A DNA stretch of 64,000 nt. It comes from an uncultured Eggerthella sp. Its GTDB lineage: Bacteria > Actinomycetota > Coriobacteriia > Coriobacteriales > Eggerthellaceae. This document shows positions 8,557-17,347 of this stretch, piece by piece (position 1 is the stretch's first letter; every line of letters begins with the position of its first letter). Location: positions 39,450 through 103,449 of the forward strand of contig CAUHNN010000005.1 in assembly GCA_959607715.1 (NCBI GenBank). The letters are read 5' to 3'. The notes beneath the pieces were generated by a model, which was not told the DNA's origin, made no database searches, and saw only the letters and a list, made by a program, of their open reading frames with translations. A program made the position numbers and the translations under genes.

Positions 8557-9374
8557 GGACTGCCCTCACCATCGCGGGGTCCGATTCGAGCGGCGGTGCC
8601 GGCATTCAGGCCGACCTCAAGACCATGACGTCGCTCGGCGTCTACGGCGAGTCGGTCATCTGCGCGCTGACCGCCCAGAACACCCTCGGGGTCGAGGGGG
8701 TCGTCGCGACGGACCCGTCTTTCATAGAGCTGCAGATGGATTGCGTGTTCTCCGACATACGCCCCGACGCCGTGAAGATCGGGATGCTGCCCACGCCGCG
8801 CGCCGTTCACGCCGTCGCACGCGGGCTTGCGCGCCATGGGGCGCGCAGGGTGGTGCTCGACCCGGTCATGGTGGCGACGAGCGGCGCCTCGCTTTCCGAG
8901 GATGCGGCCGTCGAGGCGCTCGTTTCCGAGCTGCTGCCTCTTTCCGATGTGGTGACGCCTAACATCGCGGAAGCCGAAGTGCTCTGCGGGCACCCGGTCG
9001 AGTCACTTCGGGATATGGCGAGGGCGGGTGCCGAGATCGCAGCGAGAGGATGCCGCGCCGTCCTCGTGAAGGGCGGTCATATCGAAGGGGAAGAGGCGGC
9101 CGATGTCCTGGTGTGCTCCGACGGCAGGGAGGAGTGGTTCACGAGTCCGCGCGTGGACACGGGCGACACCCACGGGACAGGCTGCACCCTCTCTTCGGCG
9201 ATCGCCTCTTACCTGGCCCTGGGAGAGGACCTTCCGGGCGCCATACGCCGAGGGAAGGCCTATCTCCACGGAGCCCTTCGCGCCGGCAGCGGGCTCGGTC
9301 GGGGCTCCGGCCCGGTAAACCATATGTGGTGCCTGCCTTCGACGCCCTGCGGGGAGCTTTCCTTGCGCGGCTAG
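8553..9374 (+). CDS. thiD: Hydroxymethylpyrimidine (phosphate) kinase ThiD
   Basis: Ribokinase-fold kinase that phosphorylates HMP and HMP-P to HMP-PP. The 273-residue protein begins with ALTIAGSDSSGGAGIQADLKT, the ThiD substrate/nucleotide motif, followed by AQNTLGV, DAVKIGMLPT, LDPVMVATSG, TPNIAEAEVLCG and the anion-hole motif DTGDTHGTGCTLSSAIAS with the catalytic Asp. Start overlaps the thiC stop (ATGA). The stop overlaps the convergent cca stop by four bases. No thiE is fused or adjacent. Confidence 0.95.
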   Translation: MRTALTIAGSDSSGGAGIQADLKTMTSLGVYGESVICALTAQNTLGVEGVVATDPSFIELQMDCVFSDIRPDAVKIGMLPTPRAVHAVARGLARHGARRVVLDPVMVATSGASLSEDAAVEALVSELLPLSDVVTPNIAEAEVLCGHPVESLRDMARAGAEIAARGCRAVLVKGGHIEGEEAADVLVCSDGREEWFTSPRVDTGDTHGTGCTLSSAIASYLALGEDLPGAIRRGKAYLHGALRAGSGLGRGSGPVNHMWCLPSTPCGELSLRG

Positions 9375-10762
9375 GGTTCACGCGCAACGAGTTGGCGCGC
9401 GAAGGCGATGCATGAATCGCGGTTTGCGTCGATTTTCTCGGCGGCGACGGCTGCGTAGGTCTCGTTGAGCACGAGTCCGACCAAGGGGCCTTCTTCGGCT
9501 CCGAGCGCGATGATGTCCCGTCCCGTGAGGGGCAGGTCGGCCGGCGAGAGACAGGCGCCTTCGGCGACCATTTCGTCGAGAAGCCGTTCGACTTCGTCGA
9601 TGATGGGCAGCTTCGCGCGGCTGCATGCCGCCTTCGAAAGGGTGTCGGCGCGGATGAGGCTGCACAGGTCGTGGAAAAGCTCTGCGTCGTGACCAACCTT
9701 GGCGTAGAGGCTTCGGGCGCACTGCCGCGTCGGCTGGAGATGTTCGTCGTGGAGGCGGATGAGGGTGTCGAGCCTTTGGGTGAAGCGGCGCGGGAAGCGG
9801 AATCGCGCTGCGATGCCCCGTAGAAGCTCCGTGCTCACCAAAGGGTGGCCGGGCATGTGCCCGACCCCTTTTTCGTCCATGAAGAAGCAGGCGGGCTTTC
9901 CCGAGTCGTGGAGAAGCGCCGCCCAGCGCGTCAGGGGACGGGCAGGGGCGTTCTCGACGACGTGGGCTGTGTGCTCGAGTACGTCGTAGATATGCCAGGG
10001 GTTGCGCTGGTCGAAACCCCGCATGGCCGAAAGCTCCGGCATGATGGACTCGATCACGTCGAAATGCCCCATGAGAACCTTCGCGGCGTATTCGCCGCAG
10101 AGGAGAAGGTCGAGCTCCTTCTTTATCCGCTCGCCTGCGATCTGCCCGAGAAGCGAGGCGTGGGAACGCACGGCGCGATCGGTCCGTTCCTCGAGCTTGA
10201 AGCCGAGTTGGGAGGAGAATCGGATCGCGCGCATGATGCGCAGGGCATCTTCTTCGATCCGCCTGTCCGCATCGCCGACGCAGCGGATGACGCCTTCGGT
10301 CAGGTCGTCTGCGCCGCCGAATGGGTCGATGATCCCGCGGCGGGGGTGATAGGCGATCGCGTTGATCGTGAAGTCGCGTCGCGCCAGGTCGTCGGTGATA
10401 TCGGAGATGAAGCGGACCGAATCGGGATGGCGTCGGTCGCGGTATCCCGATTCGACGCGGTAGGTGGTTATCTCGCACGCCTCATCGTCCTTGACGACGG
10501 TGACAGTTCCGTGGTCTGTGCCCGTTTCGTATACTCGATAGCCTTGGAGGGCGAAGGCGTCGCGCACGTCGGCCCAGATGGCGTCGGTCGCTATGTCGAT
10601 ATCTTCGGCGATGATGCCCCTGAGGGCGTCGCGCACGCATCCTCCGACGAGCCATGCTTCGAATCCTGCGCATTCCAGGACGTCGAGCGCCCTGAGCGCA
10701 TGACGAGGAAGGCGGGAGAGCGCCGGGTAGGCATGCAATGCAGACGTGTCGGCCAGGCCCAT
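9371..10762 (-). CDS. cca: CCA tRNA nucleotidyltransferase / poly(A) polymerase family, HD domain
   Basis: Adds or repairs the 3'-CCA of tRNAs. The 463-residue protein has the nucleotidyltransferase head WLVGGCVRDALRG with the metal-binding DIDIATDA, then RRDFTINAIAYHP, the neck RRIEEDALRIMRAIRFSSQLGF and an HD phosphohydrolase motif (RWAALLHDSGKPACFF) followed by HPLVSTELLRG. I start at ATG 10762 (minus), which has GAGGAGGGGGG upstream; an earlier ATG would add 74 residues without homology. All tRNAs seen here already encode CCA, so it mainly repairs. The bacterial class II family includes both CCA-adding enzymes and poly(A) polymerases; CCA is more likely. Confidence 0.92.
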   Translation of the reverse strand: MGLADTSALHAYPALSRLPRHALRALDVLECAGFEAWLVGGCVRDALRGIIAEDIDIATDAIWADVRDAFALQGYRVYETGTDHGTVTVVKDDEACEITTYRVESGYRDRRHPDSVRFISDITDDLARRDFTINAIAYHPRRGIIDPFGGADDLTEGVIRCVGDADRRIEEDALRIMRAIRFSSQLGFKLEERTDRAVRSHASLLGQIAGERIKKELDLLLCGEYAAKVLMGHFDVIESIMPELSAMRGFDQRNPWHIYDVLEHTAHVVENAPARPLTRWAALLHDSGKPACFFMDEKGVGHMPGHPLVSTELLRGIAARFRFPRRFTQRLDTLIRLHDEHLQPTRQCARSLYAKVGHDAELFHDLCSLIRADTLSKAACSRAKLPIIDEVERLLDEMVAEGACLSPADLPLTGRDIIALGAEEGPLVGLVLNETYAAVAAEKIDANRDSCIAFARQLVAREP

Positions 10763-10966
10763 GGTGCCCCCCCTCCTCGCAGTAGGCTTTTCTTCCTCAA
10801 GTATAGAACACCCGGTGCGGAAAGCCCCGCTTCGCAGGAGCGCTTCTTCTCGCGCCGTTTTTTCGTTGAGGCTTCTTTTCCGATGGAATGGGCATGGCTT
10901 TGCCTTCGCGGTGCGCTTCATGTCGTAGAATCTTCGACGAAAAGCACACCGCATGAAGGGACGCCC

Positions 10967-12610
10967 ATGATCGACGAGATCCACATCCTCGACCTTGCAC
11001 TGATCAAGGAGGCGACCTTCGCGCCGTGCCCGTCGCTCACTGTCGTGACGGGGGAGTCGGGCGCGGGAAAATCAGCGGTCCTCGACGCCTTGAAGCTCGT
11101 CATCGGCGAACGAAGCGATGTCGGCATGGTCGGGCCGGGCGCCGAGGAGCTGCGCGTTGAAGGGCGTTTTTTCAGAGGCGAGGGCGATGACGAGACGGTG
11201 GTGAGCCGCCGCGTGAGCAGGTCGAGCCGCCCCCGCGTTTCCATCAACGGGTCGATCGCCTCGGTCAAGGAGCTGTCCGCGGGGATCGGGCAGAGCGTCG
11301 ACCTCTGCGGTCAGCACGAGCATCAGCGCTTGCTGTCTCCATCGTATCAGCGCATGCTGCTCGATCGCTGGGGCGCAGACGAGTTGTCCGCGCCGCTTGC
11401 CCGCTACCGGGAGCTGCTCGCTCGTGCGGAGGCGGCCGCTGCGCGCCTGGCCCATCTCGAGTCGCTTGCCGAAGCGGACGACGTCGAGCTCGATCGCGCG
11501 CGTTTCGCTCTCGAACAGATCGACGCGGTCGACCCCCAGGAAGGGGAATACGAACAGCTTCTTTCCAGCATGGGGCGCCTCGAGAACGCCGAGACGCTTT
11601 CGATCGAGGCGGAAACGGCGCGACGCGCGCTCGTCTCCTCGTCGGGTGCGCTCGAGCATCTCGAGTCCGCCCTCGCCTCTCTGGAGAGGATCTCCTCCCT
11701 CGATGACTCCCTTTCGGCCGAGACTTCCGCCATCCGTGAAGCCTATTTCACCGTTGAGGATGCGGGAAGGACGCTTGCCGCGTACCGTGACGGCGTCGAT
11801 TTTCCGCGCGATGAGCTCGAGGCGGCTCAGGAGCGTCTCTCCGATCTGCAGAGGCTGATGCGCGGATTCGGTCCGCGCATGGAAGACGTGTTCGCCAAAC
11901 GGCGCGACGCGCGCTCGTCTCTCGAGGAATACGAGGGGCGCGACGAGCTCATCGCCCAGGCGCGCGAGGCGCGTGACGGGGCGGAAGGGGAGCTCGCCCA
12001 GGCGGCTGCAGAGCTTTTGGAGGCGCGCAAGGGCGTGGTTCCTCGCTTTCTCTCGGCGGTCTCCGAGCAGCTTGCGCGTCTCGAGATGGCTTCGGCCCAT
12101 CTTGCCGGCGACCTCGTGCCGCTGCCTCGCGAGGAGTGGACCGAATGGGGTCCCTGCTCGTTCGAGCTTCTGTTCGCTTCAAGCGAGACCTCCGAGCCTC
12201 AACGCCTTGCGAGGATCGCATCGGGCGGAGAGGTGAGCCGCGTGATGCTGGCGCTCAAGGTGGTCATCGGTGCGTGCGACGACGTCGAGACGCTGGTCTT
12301 CGATGAAATCGACGCGGGCGTCGGCGGCCACACGGCGCTCGCCCTTGGCGAGGTGATAGAGGATCTGTCCCGCACGCATCAGGTCATCGTCGTCACCCAC
12401 CTTCCTCAGGTTGCCGTGAAGGGGGATGCCCATTACGTGGTGGAGAAGAGTGATTGCGCTGAGCCCGAGACGACGGTCAGGCCCATCGAGGGGGAGGAGC
12501 GCGTTGCCGAAATCGCGCGCATGCTCGCCGGAGGCGTGGATGAGGCGTCCCTTTCCCATGCCCGCTCGCTGCTCGAGACCGCGAAGAAGGAGAAGACCGA
12601 TGTCCGATAA
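10967..12610 (+). CDS. recN: DNA repair protein RecN
   Basis: SMC-like ATPase for recombinational double-strand break repair. 547 residues, normal for the family: N-terminal Walker A (VVTGESGAGKSAVLDALKLVIGER), a central region of two coiled-coil arms (about residues 160-390, with repeated E/A/R heptads), then the ABC signature IASGGEVSRVMLALK and Walker B VFDEIDAGVGGHTA plus the H-loop VIVVTHLPQVA. Start ATG 10967 (MIDEIHILDLALIKEATF) is where RecN homology begins; the much longer open frame upstream only covers the antisense of cca. Overlaps nfo by 11 bases. Confidence 0.96.
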   Translation: MIDEIHILDLALIKEATFAPCPSLTVVTGESGAGKSAVLDALKLVIGERSDVGMVGPGAEELRVEGRFFRGEGDDETVVSRRVSRSSRPRVSINGSIASVKELSAGIGQSVDLCGQHEHQRLLSPSYQRMLLDRWGADELSAPLARYRELLARAEAAAARLAHLESLAEADDVELDRARFALEQIDAVDPQEGEYEQLLSSMGRLENAETLSIEAETARRALVSSSGALEHLESALASLERISSLDDSLSAETSAIREAYFTVEDAGRTLAAYRDGVDFPRDELEAAQERLSDLQRLMRGFGPRMEDVFAKRRDARSSLEEYEGRDELIAQAREARDGAEGELAQAAAELLEARKGVVPRFLSAVSEQLARLEMASAHLAGDLVPLPREEWTEWGPCSFELLFASSETSEPQRLARIASGGEVSRVMLALKVVIGACDDVETLVFDEIDAGVGGHTALALGEVIEDLSRTHQVIVVTHLPQVAVKGDAHYVVEKSDCAEPETTVRPIEGEERVAEIARMLAGGVDEASLSHARSLLETAKKEKTDVR

Positions 12611-13460
12611 CCTGAGCGCCGCCGAGCGCCTCCCTGTCATAGGGTGCCATCTTTCGAGCGCGAAGGGGTATGCGGCCATGGCCCGCGCCGCGCGCTCCAT
12701 CGATGCGAACACCTTCGCGTTCTTCACGCGCAATCCTCGCGGTGGATCCGCAAAGCCCGTCGATCCCACCGACGTGCAGGCGTACCGCGAGCTCGCCGAG
12801 CAGGCGGGCATCGCTCGGATCGTCGCGCACGGATCGTACACGGTCAATCCCTGTGCGGCGAAGGAACACGTCAGGGCGTTTTCCTTCGAGGCGCTCGCTG
12901 CCGATTTGGAGCGGATGGAGCACACCCCTGGCCAGCTGCTCAACATCCATCCCGGTTCGCACGTCGGCCAAGGGGTGGAGAAGGGCATCGAGCTCATCTC
13001 CGAGGTCCTCAACGAGGTTCTTTCGCCCGAGCAGTCCACGACGCTTCTGCTCGAGACCATGGCCGGCAAGGGCAGCGAGGTGGGCTCGCGCTTCGAGGAG
13101 CTTGCCGCCATCATCGAGCGCGTTGAGCTCGACGACCACGTAGGCGTGTGCCTCGACACGTGCCACGTGTGGGATGCCGGTTACGACATCGCCTCCGATC
13201 TCGATGGGGTCCTGGAAGAATTCGACCGCGTCATAGGCTTGTCTCGCCTGCGCGCCCTGCACGTGAACGATTCTCTGAACGAGCGCGGCTCCCGCAAGGA
13301 CCGCCATGCCCGCATAGGCGAAGGGCGCATAGGCTCGCAGGCCTTGGCAAGGGTCGTGTTCCATCCTGCCCTGAAGGGGCTTCCCTGCATCCTCGAGACG
13401 CCGAACGAACTCGACGGCTATGCTCGAGAGATCGCGTTCTTCCGCGGTTGCGCAACGTAG
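12600..13460 (+). CDS. nfo: Deoxyribonuclease IV (endonuclease IV, AP endonuclease)
   Basis: Zinc-dependent AP endonuclease of base excision repair. The 286-residue TIM-barrel shows IGCHLSSAKGYAAMARAA near the N-terminus, FTRNPRGG, AHGSYTVNPC, NIHPGSH, LLLETMAGKGSEVG, GVCLDTCHVWDAGYDI, ALHVNDSLNERGSRKDRHARIGEG and CILETPNE, together carrying the His/Asp/Glu trinuclear zinc ligands. Start ATG 12600 overlaps the recN end, so the two repair genes are probably co-transcribed and coupled. Confidence 0.96.
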   Translation: MSDNLSAAERLPVIGCHLSSAKGYAAMARAARSIDANTFAFFTRNPRGGSAKPVDPTDVQAYRELAEQAGIARIVAHGSYTVNPCAAKEHVRAFSFEALAADLERMEHTPGQLLNIHPGSHVGQGVEKGIELISEVLNEVLSPEQSTTLLLETMAGKGSEVGSRFEELAAIIERVELDDHVGVCLDTCHVWDAGYDIASDLDGVLEEFDRVIGLSRLRALHVNDSLNERGSRKDRHARIGEGRIGSQALARVVFHPALKGLPCILETPNELDGYAREIAFFRGCAT

Positions 13461-13581
13461 AGCGATTGTTTACTATGATCACGTCTTAACAATCCCCCCA
13501 CAATAGAATTCCCCAGAATAGCCCTGTCGCGTTTGCGCGGGGGTTTCGCGGATTGCTATGTGCACTCTCTAGGAGGACCAA

Positions 13582-14268
13582 GTGAAGTTTTTCTTGGACA
13601 CCGCTGATCTCGCCGAGATCGAGGAAGCGGCAAGCTGGGGCGCTTTGGCGGGCGTCACCACCAATCCGTCCCTGTACGCGAAGATCGGTGGAAAGCTCGA
13701 TGATTTCCATGCCCACATGAAGCGTATCTGCGATATCGTCGGGCCCGATTGCCCCGTTTCCGCCGAATCCGTCGCGATGACTCGCGACGAGATCGTCGCC
13801 GACGGCCTGAAGCTTGCCGAGATCGCCCCCAACATCGTCGTCAAGGTTCCGACGATGGTCGAGGGCCTCGCCGCGACGCGCACCCTTGCCGATCAGGGCG
13901 TTCCCGTCAACATGACGCTGTGCTTCAGCGTCCCCCAGGCCATCCTCGCCGCTCGTGCGGGCGCACGCTACATCAGCCCCTTCATCGGGCGCTTCGACGA
14001 CATCTCCGAAGACGGTCTCGATCAGGTCGCCAACATCGTGACCGCGATCAACAACTACGATTTCACCGCCAACACCGTCAACGGCGAGCAGGTCGAGATC
14101 ATCGCCGCGTCCGTCCGCAGCGCCAACCATGTGACGCAGTGCGCGCTCATGGGCGCCGACATCGCGACGGTTCCCTTCCCCGTCTTGAAGAAGATGGTTC
14201 AGCATCCCCTGACCGACCGCGGCCTCGATGCCTTCATGAAGGACTGGGAGAAGGTTAAGAACGCATGA
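13582..14268 (+). CDS. fsa: Transaldolase / fructose-6-phosphate aldolase family protein
   Basis: Class I aldolase of the small (type 3B) transaldolase group, 228 residues. N-terminal MKFFLDTADLAEIEEAASWGAL and GVTTNPSLY, Schiff-base lysine in NIVVKVPTM (residue 88), VNMTLCFSVPQAILAARAGARYISPFIGR and IIAASVRSANHVTQCALMGADIATVPF. Members act as transaldolase in the non-oxidative pentose phosphate pathway or as fructose-6-phosphate aldolase; sequence inspection does not settle which. Strong Shine-Dalgarno (AGGAGG). Overlaps the rho start by four bases (ATGA). Confidence 0.9.
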   Translation: MKFFLDTADLAEIEEAASWGALAGVTTNPSLYAKIGGKLDDFHAHMKRICDIVGPDCPVSAESVAMTRDEIVADGLKLAEIAPNIVVKVPTMVEGLAATRTLADQGVPVNMTLCFSVPQAILAARAGARYISPFIGRFDDISEDGLDQVANIVTAINNYDFTANTVNGEQVEIIAASVRSANHVTQCALMGADIATVPFPVLKKMVQHPLTDRGLDAFMKDWEKVKNA

Positions 14269-16148
14269 GCGAAGGCATGAGCGCCGAGCCCCAGGCAACC
14301 GAGGCCCCCGTCGTTTCGGGGGCCCCTTCGGAGGAAGCAACCGCTTCGCCCGAGAAGAAGACCCGCGCCCGCAGAACCCGCAGCGCGACTCCGAAGGCAG
14401 AGGGCGCTGCCGAGGTCGAGGAGAAGAAGCCGACGCGCCGCCGTCGACGCGCCACGTCCGCATCGGATGAGTCTCAGGCGCAGGGCTCCTCCGAAAAGAC
14501 CGCCGCGAAACCTGATTCCGCCGCAGATTCTGCGTCCACTTCGCCTTCCAAGGGGGCGGAGGGAGATTCCGCTTCATCCGAGGGCAAGGCCACCCGTCTC
14601 CGTCGCTCCTCTTCGGCCAAGGAGGCTTCCGATGATCAGGGAGCCAAGGCCCCGAAAGCCGACGACGATTCGAAGCAGGGCGACTCGACCGACCGAAAGG
14701 ACGGCAAGTCCCAGGACGACGCGCCGCGTGAGCGCGCTCCTCGTTCGAAGCGCTCTCAGCGCAATCGCTCCGGCAAAGCCCAGGGAGGCCAGAAGTTCCA
14801 GAAGGACAGCCACCATCGCAATCGACGCCAGCAGCATCGCAATGAGCCGATGGTTCCCCAGACCTCGCGCGAGGAGCTTGCCAAGCTCAAGGTCGCTGAG
14901 TTGAGGGAAAAGGCTGCGCAGCTCGAGCTCGAGGTCAAGGGGCTCAAGAAGGCGGAGCTCGTCGAGGCGGTGTTCGCCGCAAGCGTGAAGGCCGAGGGCT
15001 TCGTCGAGATCGAGGGCATCCTCGATGTTCTGCCCGAGGGCTACGGCTTCCTTCGCACGGGCGGTTACCTTCCCGGGGAAAACGATGTGTACGTCGGGCT
15101 TTCCGCCATCAGGAAAAACGGCCTTCGCAAGGGCGATTACCTGACGGGGCAGACGCGCCCGGCGCGCCCCAACGAGAAATACGCCGCGCTTCAGCGCATC
15201 GACACCGTCAACGGCACGCCGCTCGATCAGCTCGGCAAGCGCGTTCGCTTCGCCGACCTGACGCCGGTGTTCCCCGATGAGCGCCTCGTGCTCGAGCATG
15301 GCCGCTCCTCGATCACGGCGCGCGTGATCGACCTGTGCTCTCCTATCGGCAAGGGGCAGCGCGGCCTGATCGTCTCGCCCCCCAAGGCGGGCAAGACCAC
15401 CATACTGAAAGACATCGCAGCCTCGATCACGGCGAACAACCCCGAGGTTCACCTGATGTGCCTGCTCGTCGACGAGCGACCCGAGGAAGTCACCGACATG
15501 GAGCGATCTATTCGCGGTGAGGTCATCTCCTCGACCTTCGATATGCCGTGCGAGAACCACATCGCCGTCTCCGAAATGGTCATCGAGCGCGCAAAACGCC
15601 TTGTCGAGAACGGCGAAGACGTCGTTATCCTCCTCGACTCGCTCACGCGCCTCGCGCGTGCCTACAACCTCGCTCAGCCCGCATCGGGCCGCATTCTGTC
15701 GGGCGGCGTCGACTCGACCGCCCTCTATCCTCCGAAGAAGTTCCTCGGAGCGGCTCGCAACATCGAGGGCGGGGGTAGCCTCACCATTCTCGCATCGGCC
15801 CTGATCGAGACGGGCTCGAAGATGGACGAGGTCATCTTCGAGGAGTTCAAGGGCACGGGCAATATGGAGGTCAAGCTCGATCGCTCCCTTGCCGATCGAC
15901 GTATCTTCCCGGCTATCGACCCCATCGCCTCGGGCACGCGCCGCGAAGATCTTCTGCTCGATCCGCAGGAAGCCCCCCTCATCTGGGCTGTCCGCCGCGT
16001 CCTTTCCAACCGCAACAACATCGAGCGTGCGATGGATACGCTCATCAAGTCCCTCCAGCAGACGAGGAACAACGAGGAGTTTCTGCTGCGCGCCGCGAAA
16101 AAGGCCCAAGGACGTCATTTCGAAGAGGGGTCAACGATAGAGTTCTAG
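14265..16148 (+). CDS. rho: Transcription termination factor Rho with long low-complexity N-terminus
   Basis: Hexameric RNA helicase that terminates transcription. 627 residues versus 419 in E. coli. The first about 195 residues are disordered, rich in Arg, Ser, Lys, Ala and Glu (for example TRRRRRATSASDES, SKRSQRNRSGK). Then the Rho N-terminal helical domain (TSREELAKLKVAELREKAAQ), cold-shock RNA-binding domain (LPEGYGFLRTGGYL), and the ATPase core: Walker A PPKAGKTTILKDIA, Walker B DVVILLDSLTRLARAYN, Q-loop/R-loop region LSGGVDSTALYPPKKFLGAARN. High-GC actinobacterial Rho proteins often carry such insertions, which add RNA binding. Start ATG 14265 overlaps fsa. Confidence 0.96.
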   Translation: MSEGMSAEPQATEAPVVSGAPSEEATASPEKKTRARRTRSATPKAEGAAEVEEKKPTRRRRRATSASDESQAQGSSEKTAAKPDSAADSASTSPSKGAEGDSASSEGKATRLRRSSSAKEASDDQGAKAPKADDDSKQGDSTDRKDGKSQDDAPRERAPRSKRSQRNRSGKAQGGQKFQKDSHHRNRRQQHRNEPMVPQTSREELAKLKVAELREKAAQLELEVKGLKKAELVEAVFAASVKAEGFVEIEGILDVLPEGYGFLRTGGYLPGENDVYVGLSAIRKNGLRKGDYLTGQTRPARPNEKYAALQRIDTVNGTPLDQLGKRVRFADLTPVFPDERLVLEHGRSSITARVIDLCSPIGKGQRGLIVSPPKAGKTTILKDIAASITANNPEVHLMCLLVDERPEEVTDMERSIRGEVISSTFDMPCENHIAVSEMVIERAKRLVENGEDVVILLDSLTRLARAYNLAQPASGRILSGGVDSTALYPPKKFLGAARNIEGGGSLTILASALIETGSKMDEVIFEEFKGTGNMEVKLDRSLADRRIFPAIDPIASGTRREDLLLDPQEAPLIWAVRRVLSNRNNIERAMDTLIKSLQQTRNNEEFLLRAAKKAQGRHFEEGSTIEF

Positions 16149-16185
16149 CGTCGCTCGACTGCCCCTGCATCGCGCGTCGCTTCGG

Positions 16186-16222
16186 TCGGGGAGGGTCGAT
16201 CTGGATGGTCGGCCCTCCCCGA
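16186..16222 (+). terminator. Hairpin downstream of rho, no U-tract
   Basis: TCGGGGAGGG (16186-16195) pairs perfectly with CCCTCCCCGA (16213-16222). No T-run follows, so it may be an mRNA 3'-end stabiliser or weak terminator. A consensus TATAAT at 16241-16246 lies just beyond it and may drive sppA, though no clear -35 is seen. Confidence 0.5.
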
Positions 16223-16294
16223 TGACGCTTCTCGATGCACTATAATGGCAACGTTTCCACGGCGCTTCGGCGCCGTCGATCTCGAGGAGGGTTC

Positions 16295-17347
16295 ATGTCC
16301 CAAGAGCAAAACGGGCGCCCCGTGCCGTCGTCTGGCCCCGTGCCTCCCTATCGCCGCGACACCGATGTCGGCTATGAGCCCTATCAGGCTCACGCTCCGG
16401 CGAAGAAGAGTCGCGGATGGATCGTCGCCGTCGCCGTCGCCGTCGCCTGCTGCTTCCTTGTCATCGGGGGCTTGTGGTCCTGCTCGTCGACCCTTATGTC
16501 GGCTGTCGGCTCTTCGTCGGGCGCTCTCGCGGTGACGAGCGATTCGGTCGGCGTCATCGATATCGACGGAGAGATCCAGTACGACGGATCGACCTGCAGC
16601 CCCGAGGGGCTTAAGGAGCAGCTCGATCTCGCTGCGGACAATCCTCGCATCGTCGCCGTGGTGCTGCGCGTGAACTCCGGCGGAGGAACCGCTACGGCGG
16701 GGGAAGAGATGAGCACCTACGTCAAGCAGTTCCGCGAGCAAACGGGTAAGCCCGTCGTCGTGTCGAGCGCCTCGATCAACGCGAGCGCTGCATACGAGAT
16801 ATCGAGCCAGGCCGACTACATCTTCACCGCGAAGACGACCGCCATCGGGGCCATCGGCACCGCTTTGCAGCTTACCGATTACAGCGAACTGCTCGATATG
16901 CTTGGTATCTCCATCGAGAACATCACCTCGTCAGAGAGCAAGGATTCGTCCTACGGAACGCGCTCCCTCACTGAGGAAGAGCGTGCGTACTATCAGAATC
17001 AAGTCGACGCGATCAACGAGGTGTTCCTCGATTTCGTTTCCGAGGGTCGTGGCATGGACCGTGCTGATGTCGAGAAGCTCGCTACCGGCATGACCTTCAC
17101 CGGCGAGGAGGCCGTCGCCAACGGGCTGGCCGACGCCATCGGCACCGAGCAGGATGCTCTCGATTACGCCTCCGAGCTCGCCGGCGTCGACGCTTCGTCC
17201 GTCGAGTCGGTTTCTCTTTCCCCGGTATCGTCCGACGATCTTTCCTTGCTGCTCGACCTGATAGCTTCGGGCAAAAGCGACATCAACAGCGAAGAACTGG
17301 CTAACGCCATTGAGGAGTTGAGTGAACATGGCGCATTCGCGCACTGA
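16295..17347 (+). CDS. sppA: Signal peptide peptidase SppA, S49 family
   Basis: Membrane serine protease that degrades cleaved signal peptides. 350 residues, short bacterial form: cytoplasmic Pro-rich N-terminus, one membrane helix (GWIVAVAVAVACCFLVIGGLW, roughly residues 45-65), then the crotonase-like protease domain with VIDIDGEI, VVLRVNSGGGTATAGEEM, the nucleophile serine region SINASAAYEISSQADYIF and the catalytic lysine region SSESKDSSYG...LTEEERAYYQ. Start ATG 16295 has GAGGAGG upstream; upstream in-frame ATG lacks one. The usual SGGY after the active Ser is AAYE here. Overlaps the next gene by 20 bases. Confidence 0.9.
   Translation: MSQEQNGRPVPSSGPVPPYRRDTDVGYEPYQAHAPAKKSRGWIVAVAVAVACCFLVIGGLWSCSSTLMSAVGSSSGALAVTSDSVGVIDIDGEIQYDGSTCSPEGLKEQLDLAADNPRIVAVVLRVNSGGGTATAGEEMSTYVKQFREQTGKPVVVSSASINASAAYEISSQADYIFTAKTTAIGAIGTALQLTDYSELLDMLGISIENITSSESKDSSYGTRSLTEEERAYYQNQVDAINEVFLDFVSEGRGMDRADVEKLATGMTFTGEEAVANGLADAIGTEQDALDYASELAGVDASSVESVSLSPVSSDDLSLLLDLIASGKSDINSEELANAIEELSEHGAFAH

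Noticed and set aside
9845..10966. N-terminal extension of RecN by about 370 residues
   Set aside because: This part is antisense to cca; RecN homology and a plausible start begin at 10967.
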